Shown piece after piece: positions 33,195 through 41,266 of a stretch of 60,265 bases of DNA. Source of the stretch: JACCYX01 sp964610045 (GTDB taxonomy: Bacteria > Chloroflexota > Chloroflexia > Thermomicrobiales > UBA6265); NCBI GenBank assembly GCA_964610045.1, contig CAZSUN010000013.1:1-60265 (forward strand), given 5' to 3'. The position numbers and the translations under genes are program-made. Each line of letters opens with the position of its first letter. Position 1 is the first letter of the stretch. Under the pieces are notes generated by a model that saw nothing but the letters and a program-made list of their open reading frames with translations, ran no database searches and was not told the DNA's origin.

Positions 33195-34114
33195 GCGCAC
33201 CGGAGTCACGCGCCGCTGGCGCCATGCTCGGACTCGCTTGCGCGGACGCCTTGGGCGGCGCCGTGGAATTCAGGACCCGGAACGACCTCGATTGGGCATT
33301 TCCGGACGGCGTCCGCGAGATCACTGGTGGTGGGCCGCACGGGCTCGATCCCGGTGAATACACCGATGACACCCACATGGCGTTGGCGATTGCCCGCGCC
33401 GGGTCGGCGGAGGGGTTCGGCTTCGACCATGTCGCCGCGAACTTCGTCGCCTGGTACCGCGCTGGCCCAAAGGACATCGGGATTGCGACCGCCAATGCCC
33501 TGTCGCTGATGGCGGGTGGCATCCCCTGGCAGGAGGCGGGAGAGCGGCTCCAGGCCCGGTCGGCAGACGGGGTTGCCGGCAACGGAACGGTGATGCGCTG
33601 TGCCCCGGTCGCGCTCCGGTACCCGCACGACCGGCAGGCGCGCGAACTCGCCGCGATCGAGACCTCCCGGATGACGCACGCCGATCCGCGCGCCACCTGG
33701 GGCGCCGTCGCGCTGACCAATGCGATCGCTCACCTGGTACGAGGTGGTGAACCGGACGAGTTGATCGCGGCCGCGATCGACGGTATCCCGGAGCCACGCG
33801 TCGTGGCGGCAATTGCGGGTGCTCCTGCCCTGTCCCGTGCCGATGTTCGCTCTGGTGGATATGTGCTCGATACCCTCGGCGCGGCCTTCTGGAGCGTGCT
33901 CTCAACCGATACCGCTGAAGAGGCGATCGTGACGGCCGTCAGCCTGGGCGATGACTCGGACACCACCGGTGCGGTTGCCGGCGCCATCGCCGGGGCGATC
34001 TACGGTGAGGACGCCATTCCTTCCCGCTGGCTTGCCGTCCTGCAGGACCGCGACGAGATACGGTCGCTTGCCCTCCAGCTCTATGCCTGGGGAATTGCCG
34101 GCGATTCTGCCTGA
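33191..34114 (+). CDS. ADP-ribosylglycohydrolase family protein
   Basis: Family members (DraG/ARH type) remove ADP-ribose from proteins or small molecules using two Mg ions. The 307-residue protein has both metal motifs: GEYTDDTHMALAIA near residue 55 and SLGDDSDTTGAVAGAIAGA near 256. The N-terminus RAAGAMLGLACADALGGAVE is also typical. Its GTG start overlaps the manA stop by four bases, which implies coupled translation with manA. No matching ADP-ribosyltransferase is seen in the window, so the substrate is unknown. The 3' end overlaps the convergent glycosidase-like gene by 34 bp. Confidence 0.9.
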   Translation: MSAPESRAAGAMLGLACADALGGAVEFRTRNDLDWAFPDGVREITGGGPHGLDPGEYTDDTHMALAIARAGSAEGFGFDHVAANFVAWYRAGPKDIGIATANALSLMAGGIPWQEAGERLQARSADGVAGNGTVMRCAPVALRYPHDRQARELAAIETSRMTHADPRATWGAVALTNAIAHLVRGGEPDELIAAAIDGIPEPRVVAAIAGAPALSRADVRSGGYVLDTLGAAFWSVLSTDTAEEAIVTAVSLGDDSDTTGAVAGAIAGAIYGEDAIPSRWLAVLQDRDEIRSLALQLYAWGIAGDSA

Positions 34115-35490
34115 CCGGGCGCACACCGGCGCGTCTCGCCCGTTGGCAGGATGATGGCGACCCGGTGATCGGTCGCCGGACCCGATGACCCGGCTGGATC
34201 GAGCCGGTCCGTCCGCCAGAGTTGCGCCGGATCCCAGAGCATCCAGCCCGAGGTGCCGTACTCGTCCGCGGCACGGATTTGCTCCCGTACGTCCAGCGCG
34301 GTGTAGTCGCGCATGCCTGGATAGCCGAAGTCCTGGAGCCACGGCCGGAAGATCCTCGCGTTGCCGCTCAATTGGGCGATGCCATCGTCCAGCGTGATCG
34401 CGACGGTGTCGTACGGGTACTCGTTCGGGTGACCCGCCAGTCCGAACTGGTGGTTCGCGTAGTGCGACGGGTAGAGCATCGGGCTCAAGTAGTCGACGAG
34501 CCCAGACAGGTTGACCACGTTCTGACCGATTCCCATGTCATCGTCCACCACCAGGGTATAGCCGAAGATGTCGGCGGACTGGCGGGCGCCAGTTGGCAGG
34601 AGCGCGGCGTGGGACGCGGCGAGGAATCCCTCAATTGCATCCTGGCGGGCGGATTGGGTCAATTCCGTGCCGAAATCCATGGTTGACAGGTCGCCGTCGG
34701 TCGGGAATCGCACGTAGTCGTACTGGATCTCGTCGAATCCGAGAGTGGCTGCCTCGACCGCGAGGTCGATGTTGGGTTGCCAAAGCGCCTCGTTCATGGG
34801 ATTCACCCAGGCGACGCCGTTCTGGTCGCGCCAGGGTTGGCCGGTGTTGATGTCCTTGATGGCGAGGGCAGGAAACGCTTCCGCGACGATGCTGTCCTTG
34901 AACAACACGAGCCGGGCGATGGTGTAGATGCCGTGATCTTCGAACTGCCGGAGCAGGGCTGACAGGTCCATGATTGGGTTGACCGAGCCGGCTTCCCGGA
35001 AGAACCCGACGTTGGTGTCGTACCAGATCCATTCTTCCTTGATATCGATGACGACCGCGTTGGCGTTGGTGGTGTCGATCACGTCGATGAGACGGTCGAC
35101 CTCGGCCTGGGTATCCGTGTATTGCGGATTGAGGTAGAGGGCGCGAATCGATTGTGGATCCAACGATACGTCGAGCCGCGACGAGGTCGAATGGTCGATT
35201 GGCTCGCGCCAGTCGGCATAGCCAGCGGCGCGAACGAGCAGGGTATCCGCATCACCGTCCAGCGTGACCGAGTAGAGACCATCCGCACCGGTGACCACGG
35301 AGACCGTCCCATCGGTGACGAGGGCGCCCTGGATGGCGGCACCGCTCGTATCGGTCACGGCGCCTTCAAGGGTGACGGAGGTGACGGCCGCGCCAGCGGT
35401 GGGTGCGCGCAGGCACAACCCGGCGCTGACCAGCAGGAGGAAGCCGAAAGACAGCGCAATGAACCGGAGTGCGGGAAGGTTCGCAAGCAT
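34081..35490 (-). CDS. Secreted putative glycoside hydrolase (DUF4015-like)
   Basis: The 469-residue protein has a signal peptide (FIALSFGFLLLVSAGLCLRA) and a carboxypeptidase-regulatory-like beta domain (VTLEGAVTDTSGAAIQGALV, residues 38-115). A TIM-barrel-like domain recalls the DUF4015/putative glycoside hydrolase group, with AVVIDIKEEW, IARLVLFKD, FDEIQYDYVRFPTDG and YLSPMLYPSHY. The Asp/Glu in DIKEEW and DEIQYDYVRFP are candidate catalytic residues. The ATG at 35490 is chosen because the signal peptide follows it directly; an in-frame ATG at 35580 with AGGA upstream would add 30 residues. Activity is not established for the family. Confidence 0.75.
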   Translation of the reverse strand: MLANLPALRFIALSFGFLLLVSAGLCLRAPTAGAAVTSVTLEGAVTDTSGAAIQGALVTDGTVSVVTGADGLYSVTLDGDADTLLVRAAGYADWREPIDHSTSSRLDVSLDPQSIRALYLNPQYTDTQAEVDRLIDVIDTTNANAVVIDIKEEWIWYDTNVGFFREAGSVNPIMDLSALLRQFEDHGIYTIARLVLFKDSIVAEAFPALAIKDINTGQPWRDQNGVAWVNPMNEALWQPNIDLAVEAATLGFDEIQYDYVRFPTDGDLSTMDFGTELTQSARQDAIEGFLAASHAALLPTGARQSADIFGYTLVVDDDMGIGQNVVNLSGLVDYLSPMLYPSHYANHQFGLAGHPNEYPYDTVAITLDDGIAQLSGNARIFRPWLQDFGYPGMRDYTALDVREQIRAADEYGTSGWMLWDPAQLWRTDRLDPAGSSGPATDHRVAIILPTGETRRCAPGQAESPAIPQA

Positions 35491-35670
35491 GGAGGCATCC
35501 GGGAGTAGCGGGTTCCGCCCCGCCCAAATCGACTGCGCGATTGTGCCACGGGCCGGAATGCACCTTCCATGCAGGTTCATGCATCCTGTACGAACACACC
35601 GGCGGTCGAGGGCGATGTTTCACCCCAGACCGCCGGCGTATTTCCGCTGGTGCGAACGGGTGTCGGGCCG

Positions 35671-36510
35671 CTAGTAGCGAACGGTGGTGCCGGCTTCGAC
35701 CTGCTCCATGTCGACCACTTCGCCCCTGGGGGAGGCAGTCCAGTTGATGTTGCCGAGATCTTCCTTCAGGTACCCAACCATGTAGCGGAGTTCGCTGGCC
35801 ATCGCGCAGAACTGGAAGCCCTGTTCGATCCGCATGTTCACCCCGGCCGAGCCGGAGGTGTGAATGCCGGTGGCGACCCCATTCCGGATGCAGGCATCCC
35901 GGATGTGCATGATCGCCTCCACCAACTGCGGGTTGTCGCTCTCCAGCGGCACACCGAGTCCGAGTCCCATTGAGGCCGCCAGGTCGTTCGGGCCGATGAA
36001 GCAGGCGTCGACCCCGGGTGTGCTCAGGATTTCGTCGGCGTTGTTCACGCCGTCGATGTGCTCGATTTGCAGCACCAGCAGGACCTGATCGTTGGCGGCC
36101 CGGAAGTACTCGGCGCCGGAAGAGTCCCAGCTGAGGCTGTGGCGGCCACCCCCGACGCTCCGGTTGCCGTCCGGGTAGTAGCGTGTCGCCCTGACCGCCT
36201 GCTCGGCCTCAGCGCGGCTGTTGACCATCGGCACGACGACGCCCCACGCCCCCGCATCGAGCACGCGCTTGAAGTTCTCGGGGGTATTCCACGGAATTCG
36301 GACCATGGGGGCGGTTCCGGAGGCGGTCATGGCTGCGAACATCTGGGCCAGGGTCCTGATATCCACCGGATTGTGCTCGGCATCGATCACGAGCCAGTCG
36401 AACCCGACCTTGCTGATGAACTCGGCCGCCTCGGGCGAGGGCAGGGAGAGCCAGGTGCCGATCGACGGTTCACCGGCTTCGAGGCGCTTGCGGACGTGGT
36501 TGACTCGCAT
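35671..36510 (-). CDS. HpcH/HpaI family aldolase
   Basis: This class II, metal-dependent pyruvate aldolase cleaves 2-keto-3-deoxy acids such as 2-keto-3-deoxy-L-rhamnonate or 4-hydroxy-2-oxoheptanedioate. The 279-residue protein has the catalytic His in VIDAEHNPVD (about residue 45), the Arg in MVRIPWNTPENF near 70, the metal ligands in VLQIEH and IGPNDLAASMG, and the family segment YYPDGNRSVGGGR. The ATG at 36510 is favoured; another at 36522 would add four residues. It is divergent from the enolase-superfamily dehydratase gene. A dehydratase plus a keto-deoxy-acid aldolase forms a non-phosphorylative sugar-acid route; the sugar is not fixed by sequence. Confidence 0.9.
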   Translation of the reverse strand: MRVNHVRKRLEAGEPSIGTWLSLPSPEAAEFISKVGFDWLVIDAEHNPVDIRTLAQMFAAMTASGTAPMVRIPWNTPENFKRVLDAGAWGVVVPMVNSRAEAEQAVRATRYYPDGNRSVGGGRHSLSWDSSGAEYFRAANDQVLLVLQIEHIDGVNNADEILSTPGVDACFIGPNDLAASMGLGLGVPLESDNPQLVEAIMHIRDACIRNGVATGIHTSGSAGVNMRIEQGFQFCAMASELRYMVGYLKEDLGNINWTASPRGEVVDMEQVEAGTTVRY

Positions 36511-36720
36511 GACGATTTCCATTCCTGACCGGCACGCGGGCCGCGCACCACCTGCTGGCGGGCATCTGCGCCACCGTGCGCCAACGACGACGAACGCGTA
36601 CACGGTAGCAGAGGTGGGATATTCGCGAAAGGGATGCGCAACCTTTGGACCACCACTCGACCCGGTTCCCCCGGATTCCGGCCAGGTTTCCTGGAGCAAC
36701 CAGGGCTTGAACTATCCTTC

Positions 36721-36737
36721 ATCGCGATATCGCGATA
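36721..36737. promoter_or_regulatory. Palindromic operator candidate, TATCGCGATA type
   Basis: ATCGCGATATCGCGAT (36721-36736) is a perfect 16-bp palindrome that contains TATCGCGATA at 36728-36737. It lies between the divergent aldolase and dehydratase genes. The same TATCGCGATA core occurs in the palindrome upstream of the ABC exporter operon. Confidence 0.5.
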
Positions 36738-36804
36738 ATCGAGCATCTGATTTCCAGCGGAATTGCGGTTGATTCGCCGAATGTTTGTGAAGAATTTCCT
36801 AATC

Positions 36805-36839
36805 TTGTCACCCATGTTTGGGCACGGTACAAATGTGCC
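36805..36839 (+). promoter_or_regulatory. Promoter and operator of the dehydratase gene
   Basis: TTGTCA (36805-36810, 5/6) and TACAAA (36828-36833, 4/6) are spaced by 17 bases. The inverted repeat GGCAC-9-GTGCC (36821-36839) covers the -10, and CCCA/TGGG lies in the spacer. Transcription would start near 36840, leaving a leader of about 200 nt. Confidence 0.5.
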
Positions 36840-36868
36840 AACGTTTCCTTCAGGAAGAAGAGATCGGT

Positions 36869-37036
36869 GGGCGTAACGCCCGAGGCGGACCACCCCGCAA
36901 GGGGTGGAGTCCTCGTGTGCGGCGGGTTTGTCGTGTCCGGGATCCAGGCGCTCGTGAAGCCGCCGACAGCGGGGAGGCCATCCCTCCCGCAGGCGCAGGT
37001 ATCCCTCCACCATTCCGGTGAAAATCGCGGCGGGAG
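36869..37036 (+). ncRNA. Structured leader RNA with alternative pairing to the Shine-Dalgarno
   Basis: Consecutive stems tile the leader. GGGCG-TAA-CGCCC lies at 36869-36881. GAGG/CCTC (36882-36914) encloses CCACCCC-GCAA-GGGGTGG, which has a GNRA tetraloop. CGGCGG/CCGCCG lies at 36920-36965. GCGGG(G)AGG/CCTCCCGC lies at 36969-36990. The last strand, CTCCCGC (36984-36990), can instead pair perfectly with GCGGGAG (37030-37036), which holds the Shine-Dalgarno of the dehydratase. I do not recognise a known riboswitch class. A remnant IS200/IS605 right-end RNA is an alternative. Confidence 0.45.
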
Positions 37037-37041
37037 ATCGC

Positions 37042-38175
37042 ATGCGCATTACCCAGGTAGAGACATTCACGCACTGGGTCGAGTGGTGCAACTGGCTCTT
37101 CGTGAAGGTATCGACCGACGAAGGCTTACACGGCTGGGGTGAAGGGTCGCTCCATGGCTCGATCCCGGCTGTTGAGGCCGCCATCCACGAGCTTGGAGCG
37201 AACCTGGTGGATCAGGATCCCGCCGGGGTCGAGCGGCACTGGCATGCCCTCTACCACGCCTGGCGATGGCGTGGCGACCATGTGCTGATGACCGCCATCG
37301 GCGCCCTCGATATCGCTCTCTGGGACATCGAAGGCAAACGGCTTGGTGTCCCGGTCGCCCGCCTCCTTGGCGGACCGTACCGGACCCGCCTGCCCGTGTA
37401 TGCGAGTCACTGGCTGGCCGGGGCGAAAACACCGCAGGATGCCTTCGACGGCGCCCGTGAAGCCGTCAATCGTGGCTTCACGGGCTTCAAGTGGACGGCG
37501 TTCGATCCGGTCGCCCTGCACGACGATGAGGCAGGAGCGATCGCCCACGCCACGGAGCTGATGGCGGCAGCCCGTGAGGGGGCCGGCCCCACCACCGAAA
37601 TCTACGTCGAATGCGGGGAACGCCTGTCACCACGGACCGCGGAGATCGCTGCCCGGGCGTTCGCGCCGTACCGGCCCGCCTGGTTCGAGGAACCGATCCC
37701 GTTCGAGAACCCTGCCGCGATGGTGCGGCTGCGGCAGACCCTGCCGGTGCCGATCGCGACCGGCGAGCGGCTCGTCTCCCGCTGGGAGTACCGCGAAGTG
37801 CTGCAGGAAGGTGGGTGCCACGTCGCCCAGCCCGATGTCATGCATTGTGGCGGCTTGACCGAGGCCAAGCGCATCGCCGCGCTGGCGGACATGAACGTGA
37901 TCCCGATCGCGCCCCACAATCCGGGTGGCCCGATCTGTACCCTGGCTTCGATGCACCTGGCTGCGGCCATCCCGAACTTCCTGGTGCTCGAGCAGATGGA
38001 AGACGAGCGTCCCCTGCGCGACTCCCTGTGTACCAACCCTGTCCGCTTCGAGGCCGGCGCGTTCGTGCTGCCGGAAACGCCTGGAATCGGCACCGACCTC
38101 GACCTCGCGGCTCTTGCAGGACGGCCCGCCCGTCCGCAACCCATTTCGCGCACATCCGACACGATCTGGCGGTAG
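37042..38175 (+). CDS. Enolase-superfamily (mandelate racemase/galactonate dehydratase-like) enzyme
   Basis: The 377-residue cytosolic protein has the N-terminal capping domain (MRITQVETFTHWVEW) and a C-terminal barrel of the enolase superfamily, which removes the alpha proton of carboxylates. Metal-ligand positions are seen in YVECGERL, WFEEPIPFEN and ATGERLVSRW, and the catalytic His in APHNPGGPICTLAS. In galactonate dehydratases the first ligand is an Asp followed closely by a His. Here it is VECGER, so the substrate may differ from galactonate. The ATG at 37042 has GGGAG five bases upstream; an in-frame GTG at 37018 is less likely. The stop is 5 bp before the kinase-like gene, indicating one operon. 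Confidence 0.88.
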   Translation: MRITQVETFTHWVEWCNWLFVKVSTDEGLHGWGEGSLHGSIPAVEAAIHELGANLVDQDPAGVERHWHALYHAWRWRGDHVLMTAIGALDIALWDIEGKRLGVPVARLLGGPYRTRLPVYASHWLAGAKTPQDAFDGAREAVNRGFTGFKWTAFDPVALHDDEAGAIAHATELMAAAREGAGPTTEIYVECGERLSPRTAEIAARAFAPYRPAWFEEPIPFENPAAMVRLRQTLPVPIATGERLVSRWEYREVLQEGGCHVAQPDVMHCGGLTEAKRIAALADMNVIPIAPHNPGGPICTLASMHLAAAIPNFLVLEQMEDERPLRDSLCTNPVRFEAGAFVLPETPGIGTDLDLAALAGRPARPQPISRTSDTIWR

Positions 38176-38180
38176 CGCCG

Positions 38181-39170
38181 ATGATGGATACCATCGAACG
38201 CGTCCTGGAGACCCATTGGGGACTGCGCCCGCCAATCCAACCCGAGCAGCTGACGACTGGGACCAACAATCAATCCTGGCTCGTGAGCGTCGGCGGCGAG
38301 TCCTACGTCCTGAAGCGGTACCTCAATGCCGATGCGGCATCGCGACTTGGGTTCGAGCAGGCGTTGCTGCGGTCGTTGGCGCAGGCGAACCTGCCGTTCG
38401 CCGTTCCCGCTTCCGTGCCGGATGCAATGGGTGAGTCGATTGTCCGTGGAAGTGCTGGCGAACACCTGGTCCTGACCCGGCGCATCCCCGGAGAGCCGGG
38501 CTGGCGCGGCGACCTGGCATTGACGGTGCGGGCGGGACGCGCCCTCGCGGTCCTCGATCGGGCCCTGGCGCGTATCGAACTGCCGCCTGGACTGCCGGTG
38601 CCGGAGGCGTACCCGCACCTTGACGTCAGCGATGCCCGGATCGCGCGCGGGCTCGATGTCGATCGCCCGCTCGCGAGTGAGATCGGTGCAATCCTGCGGC
38701 GGGCGGAACGGCAACTGGAGGCCGCGACAGCCGGTTGGCCAACCCAGGTCATTCACCTCGATTTCTTCCCGCCCAATGTCCTTGTGCACGACGGGGAAGT
38801 CACCGGCGTGATCGATTTCGAGTTTGCGGGCTCGGGCCATGTCGCGATGGACTTCGCGATCGGCCTGGTCTCCTTCGGCACCGATCGTGGGGCGTTTGCG
38901 CCGCACCTGGACCGGATGGAGACGTTTGCGGCCGGGTATTTCGACAACTGGACGCTCTCGCCCGAAGAACTGTCGGCCATCCCGGTCCTGCTCCTGTTTC
39001 GCGAGGCGGGAAGCTTCGCCCACTGGCTGGGCAGGATGGAGGATGGCTTGACCGGGCCGGACGACCTGCGCGAACGCGGCCAGCGCCTGCTGGATCTCGA
39101 CGCCTGGCTCACCGCCCATGGCGCCGCCCCGGTAGACGTGTTGCATCGTCTCCGGAATCGTCACCGGTAG
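38181..39170 (+). CDS. Phosphotransferase family (APH/choline-kinase fold) protein
   Basis: The 329-residue product has the aminoglycoside-phosphotransferase/homoserine-kinase-like fold. An N-terminal lobe has the glycine/asparagine-rich TTGTNNQSWLV and the lysine in YVLKRYL near residue 49. The Brenner motif IHLDFFPPNVLVHDG lies near 194 with the catalytic Asp, and the metal-binding DFG-equivalent GVIDFEFAG near 213. Substrates of this fold range from antibiotics to sugars and homoserine. Its position 5 bp after a sugar-acid dehydratase suggests a small-molecule kinase in the same pathway, but this is inference. Either of two adjacent ATGs (38181, 38184) may be used; no strong ribosome binding site is visible. 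Confidence 0.82.
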   Translation: MMDTIERVLETHWGLRPPIQPEQLTTGTNNQSWLVSVGGESYVLKRYLNADAASRLGFEQALLRSLAQANLPFAVPASVPDAMGESIVRGSAGEHLVLTRRIPGEPGWRGDLALTVRAGRALAVLDRALARIELPPGLPVPEAYPHLDVSDARIARGLDVDRPLASEIGAILRRAERQLEAATAGWPTQVIHLDFFPPNVLVHDGEVTGVIDFEFAGSGHVAMDFAIGLVSFGTDRGAFAPHLDRMETFAAGYFDNWTLSPEELSAIPVLLLFREAGSFAHWLGRMEDGLTGPDDLRERGQRLLDLDAWLTAHGAAPVDVLHRLRNRHR

Positions 39171-39181
39171 GGAATGCCTTT

Positions 39182-39196
39182 CCGGACACTGTCCGG
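39182..39196. terminator. Short hairpin between convergent kinase and otsA genes
   Basis: CCGGACA-C-TGTCCGG (39182-39196) is a perfect 7-bp inverted repeat in the 31-bp space between two convergent stops. The one-base centre is too tight for an ideal RNA loop, so the function is tentative. Confidence 0.4.
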
Positions 39197-39201
39197 GTGG
39201 G

Positions 39202-40806
39202 CTACGCCACCTGGGAGCCGCCTTCGGCGCACGCGTCCGTTTCCAGCAGCGCGCAATTCGCGATATCGACCACCTGGTTCCGGAACCAGGTCGACACATC
39301 GTCCTGCTCGACCGAACGCCGCAGCCGCTGCGCCCGGCGCTGGCGCTCCTGGATTGGCATCGTCAGCGCCTGGTAGATCGCCTCGGCGGTGCCCTCAATA
39401 TCGGCTGGCGAGACCATCAGGGTGTGCTCGCCCAACTGGTCTGCCGCCCCCGCGCCTTCCGAGAGGATGATTACCCCGCTTCGCTCGTTGATGAGCGCGC
39501 CTTCCTTGGCGACCAGGTTCATGCCGTCGATGATCGAGTTCACCAGCAGCACGTCGTACCATTTCATCGCCGCGAGCACACGCGGATAGCTCTCGCCCAT
39601 GATGATCTGGACCGGCTGCCAGCCGGTTTCGACGTTCGCGTACTTCGCGTTGATCCTGCCGACGGTCGCGCTCATGTCGTCGAGGTAATTCCGGTACTCG
39701 GCCACATCCATCCGAGACGGCTGGGTGACCGCGATGAAATTGACGCGGTTCTGGAACTCCGGATGCGCTTCGAGGAATCGGTCGAACGCGTGGAACCCGC
39801 GGATGATGTTCTTGCTCGGTTCTGCCCTGTCCACCCGCAGGATGGTGTACTCGTTCCAGTGGGTTGGCAGGTACCGCTCGTAGGCGCGGGCTTCCTGGCT
39901 GTATGCCGTTTTGCGTACCGCCTCGGCATCGATCGAAATTGGATAGCTGCGAACCTGGATGGTGCGTCCTCGCCAGGACACGCTCTTGCTGGCGTAGTCG
40001 ATCGTGCAGCCGGGGACATAGGCCTCGCAGGTGTACATGAAACTGCGGGCGTGGGCCGGAATCTGGAACCCGACGATGTCGCACCCGAGCAGCCCTTCGC
40101 AGATGCCCTGGCGCATTTCCGCTGGCAGGAGCCGCCAGTAGTCGGGGTCCGGCCATGGGATGTGGATGAAGTGCTGGATGATCGCATTCGGACGCTTCTC
40201 CCGGATCAGCCGGCTGACGAGGTACAGCTGGTAATCCTGGAGCATGATGATCGGTTCCTGCTCGAACTGTTCGCAGGCCACGATGATCTCGTCGGCGAAT
40301 TGCCGGTTTACCTCCATGTAGCCTTCGCGCCAGGCAGCCCACACCTGATGCGTGATATCGGGGGCCCGTGGCGTGTCCCACAGGTAGTGCTGCAGGAACC
40401 ACAGGAGCGGATTGCTGATGACGTTGTAATACTGGTGGTAGGCGTCGGGAGTTGGCACGACGAACCGGAGCCGGAATCGCGAGTCGTCGCCCTGGGGTGA
40501 AATCAGGGTTTCACCGGCGGCTTCCGCTTCTCGCGCTCGCTGGCGGTCGCCTTCCCCCATCGCCGCCGCGATCCAGATCGCCTTGTGCCCCTGCAATACG
40601 GCGCTGACCGCCGTCACCAGGCCGCCGCTTCCCTGCCGGGACGTAAAGCTCCCGTCCTTCTGGCGCGTGAACGACACCGGGCCGCGGTTGGACGCCACGA
40701 TCAGGTTCCGGTCCTGAAGGACCGAGTCCACCAGGGCTTGCCTGGATTCACCTTCGAGAAGGTCGACTGGCACTGCCGTCGGGGCAGATTCGGCGGGTTT
40801 CGGCAC
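39202..40806 (-). CDS. otsA: Alpha,alpha-trehalose-phosphate synthase (GT20)
   Basis: The enzyme joins UDP-glucose (or another NDP-glucose) and glucose 6-phosphate into trehalose 6-phosphate, a step in osmolyte and stress-protectant synthesis. The 534-residue cytosolic protein has NLIVASNRGPV near residue 30, GSGGLVTAVSAVL near 55, HIPWPDPDYWRLLP and GCDIVGFQIPAHARSF in the middle. LRVDRAEPSKNIIRGFHAF and GMNLVAKEGALINE mark the nucleotide-sugar site. The start is a GTG at 40806 with AGGAGG nine bases upstream; the frame continues upstream into the copZ gene without homology. No trehalose-phosphatase gene is seen in the window, so that step must be encoded elsewhere. Confidence 0.94.
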   Translation of the reverse strand: MPKPAESAPTAVPVDLLEGESRQALVDSVLQDRNLIVASNRGPVSFTRQKDGSFTSRQGSGGLVTAVSAVLQGHKAIWIAAAMGEGDRQRAREAEAAGETLISPQGDDSRFRLRFVVPTPDAYHQYYNVISNPLLWFLQHYLWDTPRAPDITHQVWAAWREGYMEVNRQFADEIIVACEQFEQEPIIMLQDYQLYLVSRLIREKRPNAIIQHFIHIPWPDPDYWRLLPAEMRQGICEGLLGCDIVGFQIPAHARSFMYTCEAYVPGCTIDYASKSVSWRGRTIQVRSYPISIDAEAVRKTAYSQEARAYERYLPTHWNEYTILRVDRAEPSKNIIRGFHAFDRFLEAHPEFQNRVNFIAVTQPSRMDVAEYRNYLDDMSATVGRINAKYANVETGWQPVQIIMGESYPRVLAAMKWYDVLLVNSIIDGMNLVAKEGALINERSGVIILSEGAGAADQLGEHTLMVSPADIEGTAEAIYQALTMPIQERQRRAQRLRRSVEQDDVSTWFRNQVVDIANCALLETDACAEGGSQVA

Positions 40807-40908
40807 GGCTGGAGGCCTCCTGGATTCGCGCTTGTCGCTACCGACATGATACGCGGTCGGGGTCACTGGCGGACGCCCAATGGTGCGGGGTTGTGCCCGG
40901 AAAACACA

Positions 40909-40940
40909 ACGCGGCGACATCTGGATGGATGCCGCCGCGT
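40909..40940 (-). terminator. Terminator of the copA-copZ unit
   Basis: On the minus strand ACGCGGCG and CGCCGCGT (complement of 40933-40940 and 40909-40916) form an 8-bp stem followed by TGTGTTTT. It lies 17 bp after the copZ stop. Confidence 0.6.
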
Positions 40941-40957
40941 CGATCGTTCCGGAGTAA

Positions 40958-41182
40958 TTACTGGTGGGCCGGGTACCCCGCACTCGCCAGGGCTGCGCTG
41001 ATCGCCTCGACCGACGTCACCGCCGGGTCGAAGTCGACATCGACGAACTTGGTTTCGACCGAGGCCTGCACGCGCTCGACGCCGGCGATGCCGGAGACGA
41101 CGTTCTGTACCTTGGCGACGCAATGGCCGCAGGAGATGGCTGGCGCCAGCAGGGTCACGTGTTCATTCGTTGCAGTGGTCAT
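40958..41182 (-). CDS. copZ: Heavy-metal-associated (CopZ-like) copper chaperone
   Basis: The 74-residue cytosolic protein is a single HMA domain that should carry Cu(I) to the neighbouring ATPase. The metal-binding motif is SCGHCVAKVQ at about residues 17-26, with the two cysteines in CxxC spacing. The remaining betaalphabetabetaalphabeta pattern and the end ISAALASAGYP are typical. It is preceded on the same strand by copA, 84 bp upstream, and followed by an intrinsic terminator. It should therefore be induced by copper from the promoter in front of copA. Confidence 0.9.
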   Translation of the reverse strand: MTTATNEHVTLLAPAISCGHCVAKVQNVVSGIAGVERVQASVETKFVDVDFDPAVTSVEAISAALASAGYPAHQ

Positions 41183-41266
41183 GTGTGGTCCTTTCCGTTG
41201 GCATGGAATCCGCCCCCATTGGCGAACCCCGCTCTGCCGGTTGCATGATGCACCAGCATTCTATCG

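Noticed and set aside
36882..36914. Kink-turn in the structured leader
   Set aside because: The internal loop juxtaposes A-A and G-G rather than tandem G-A pairs, so the kink-turn rule is not met.
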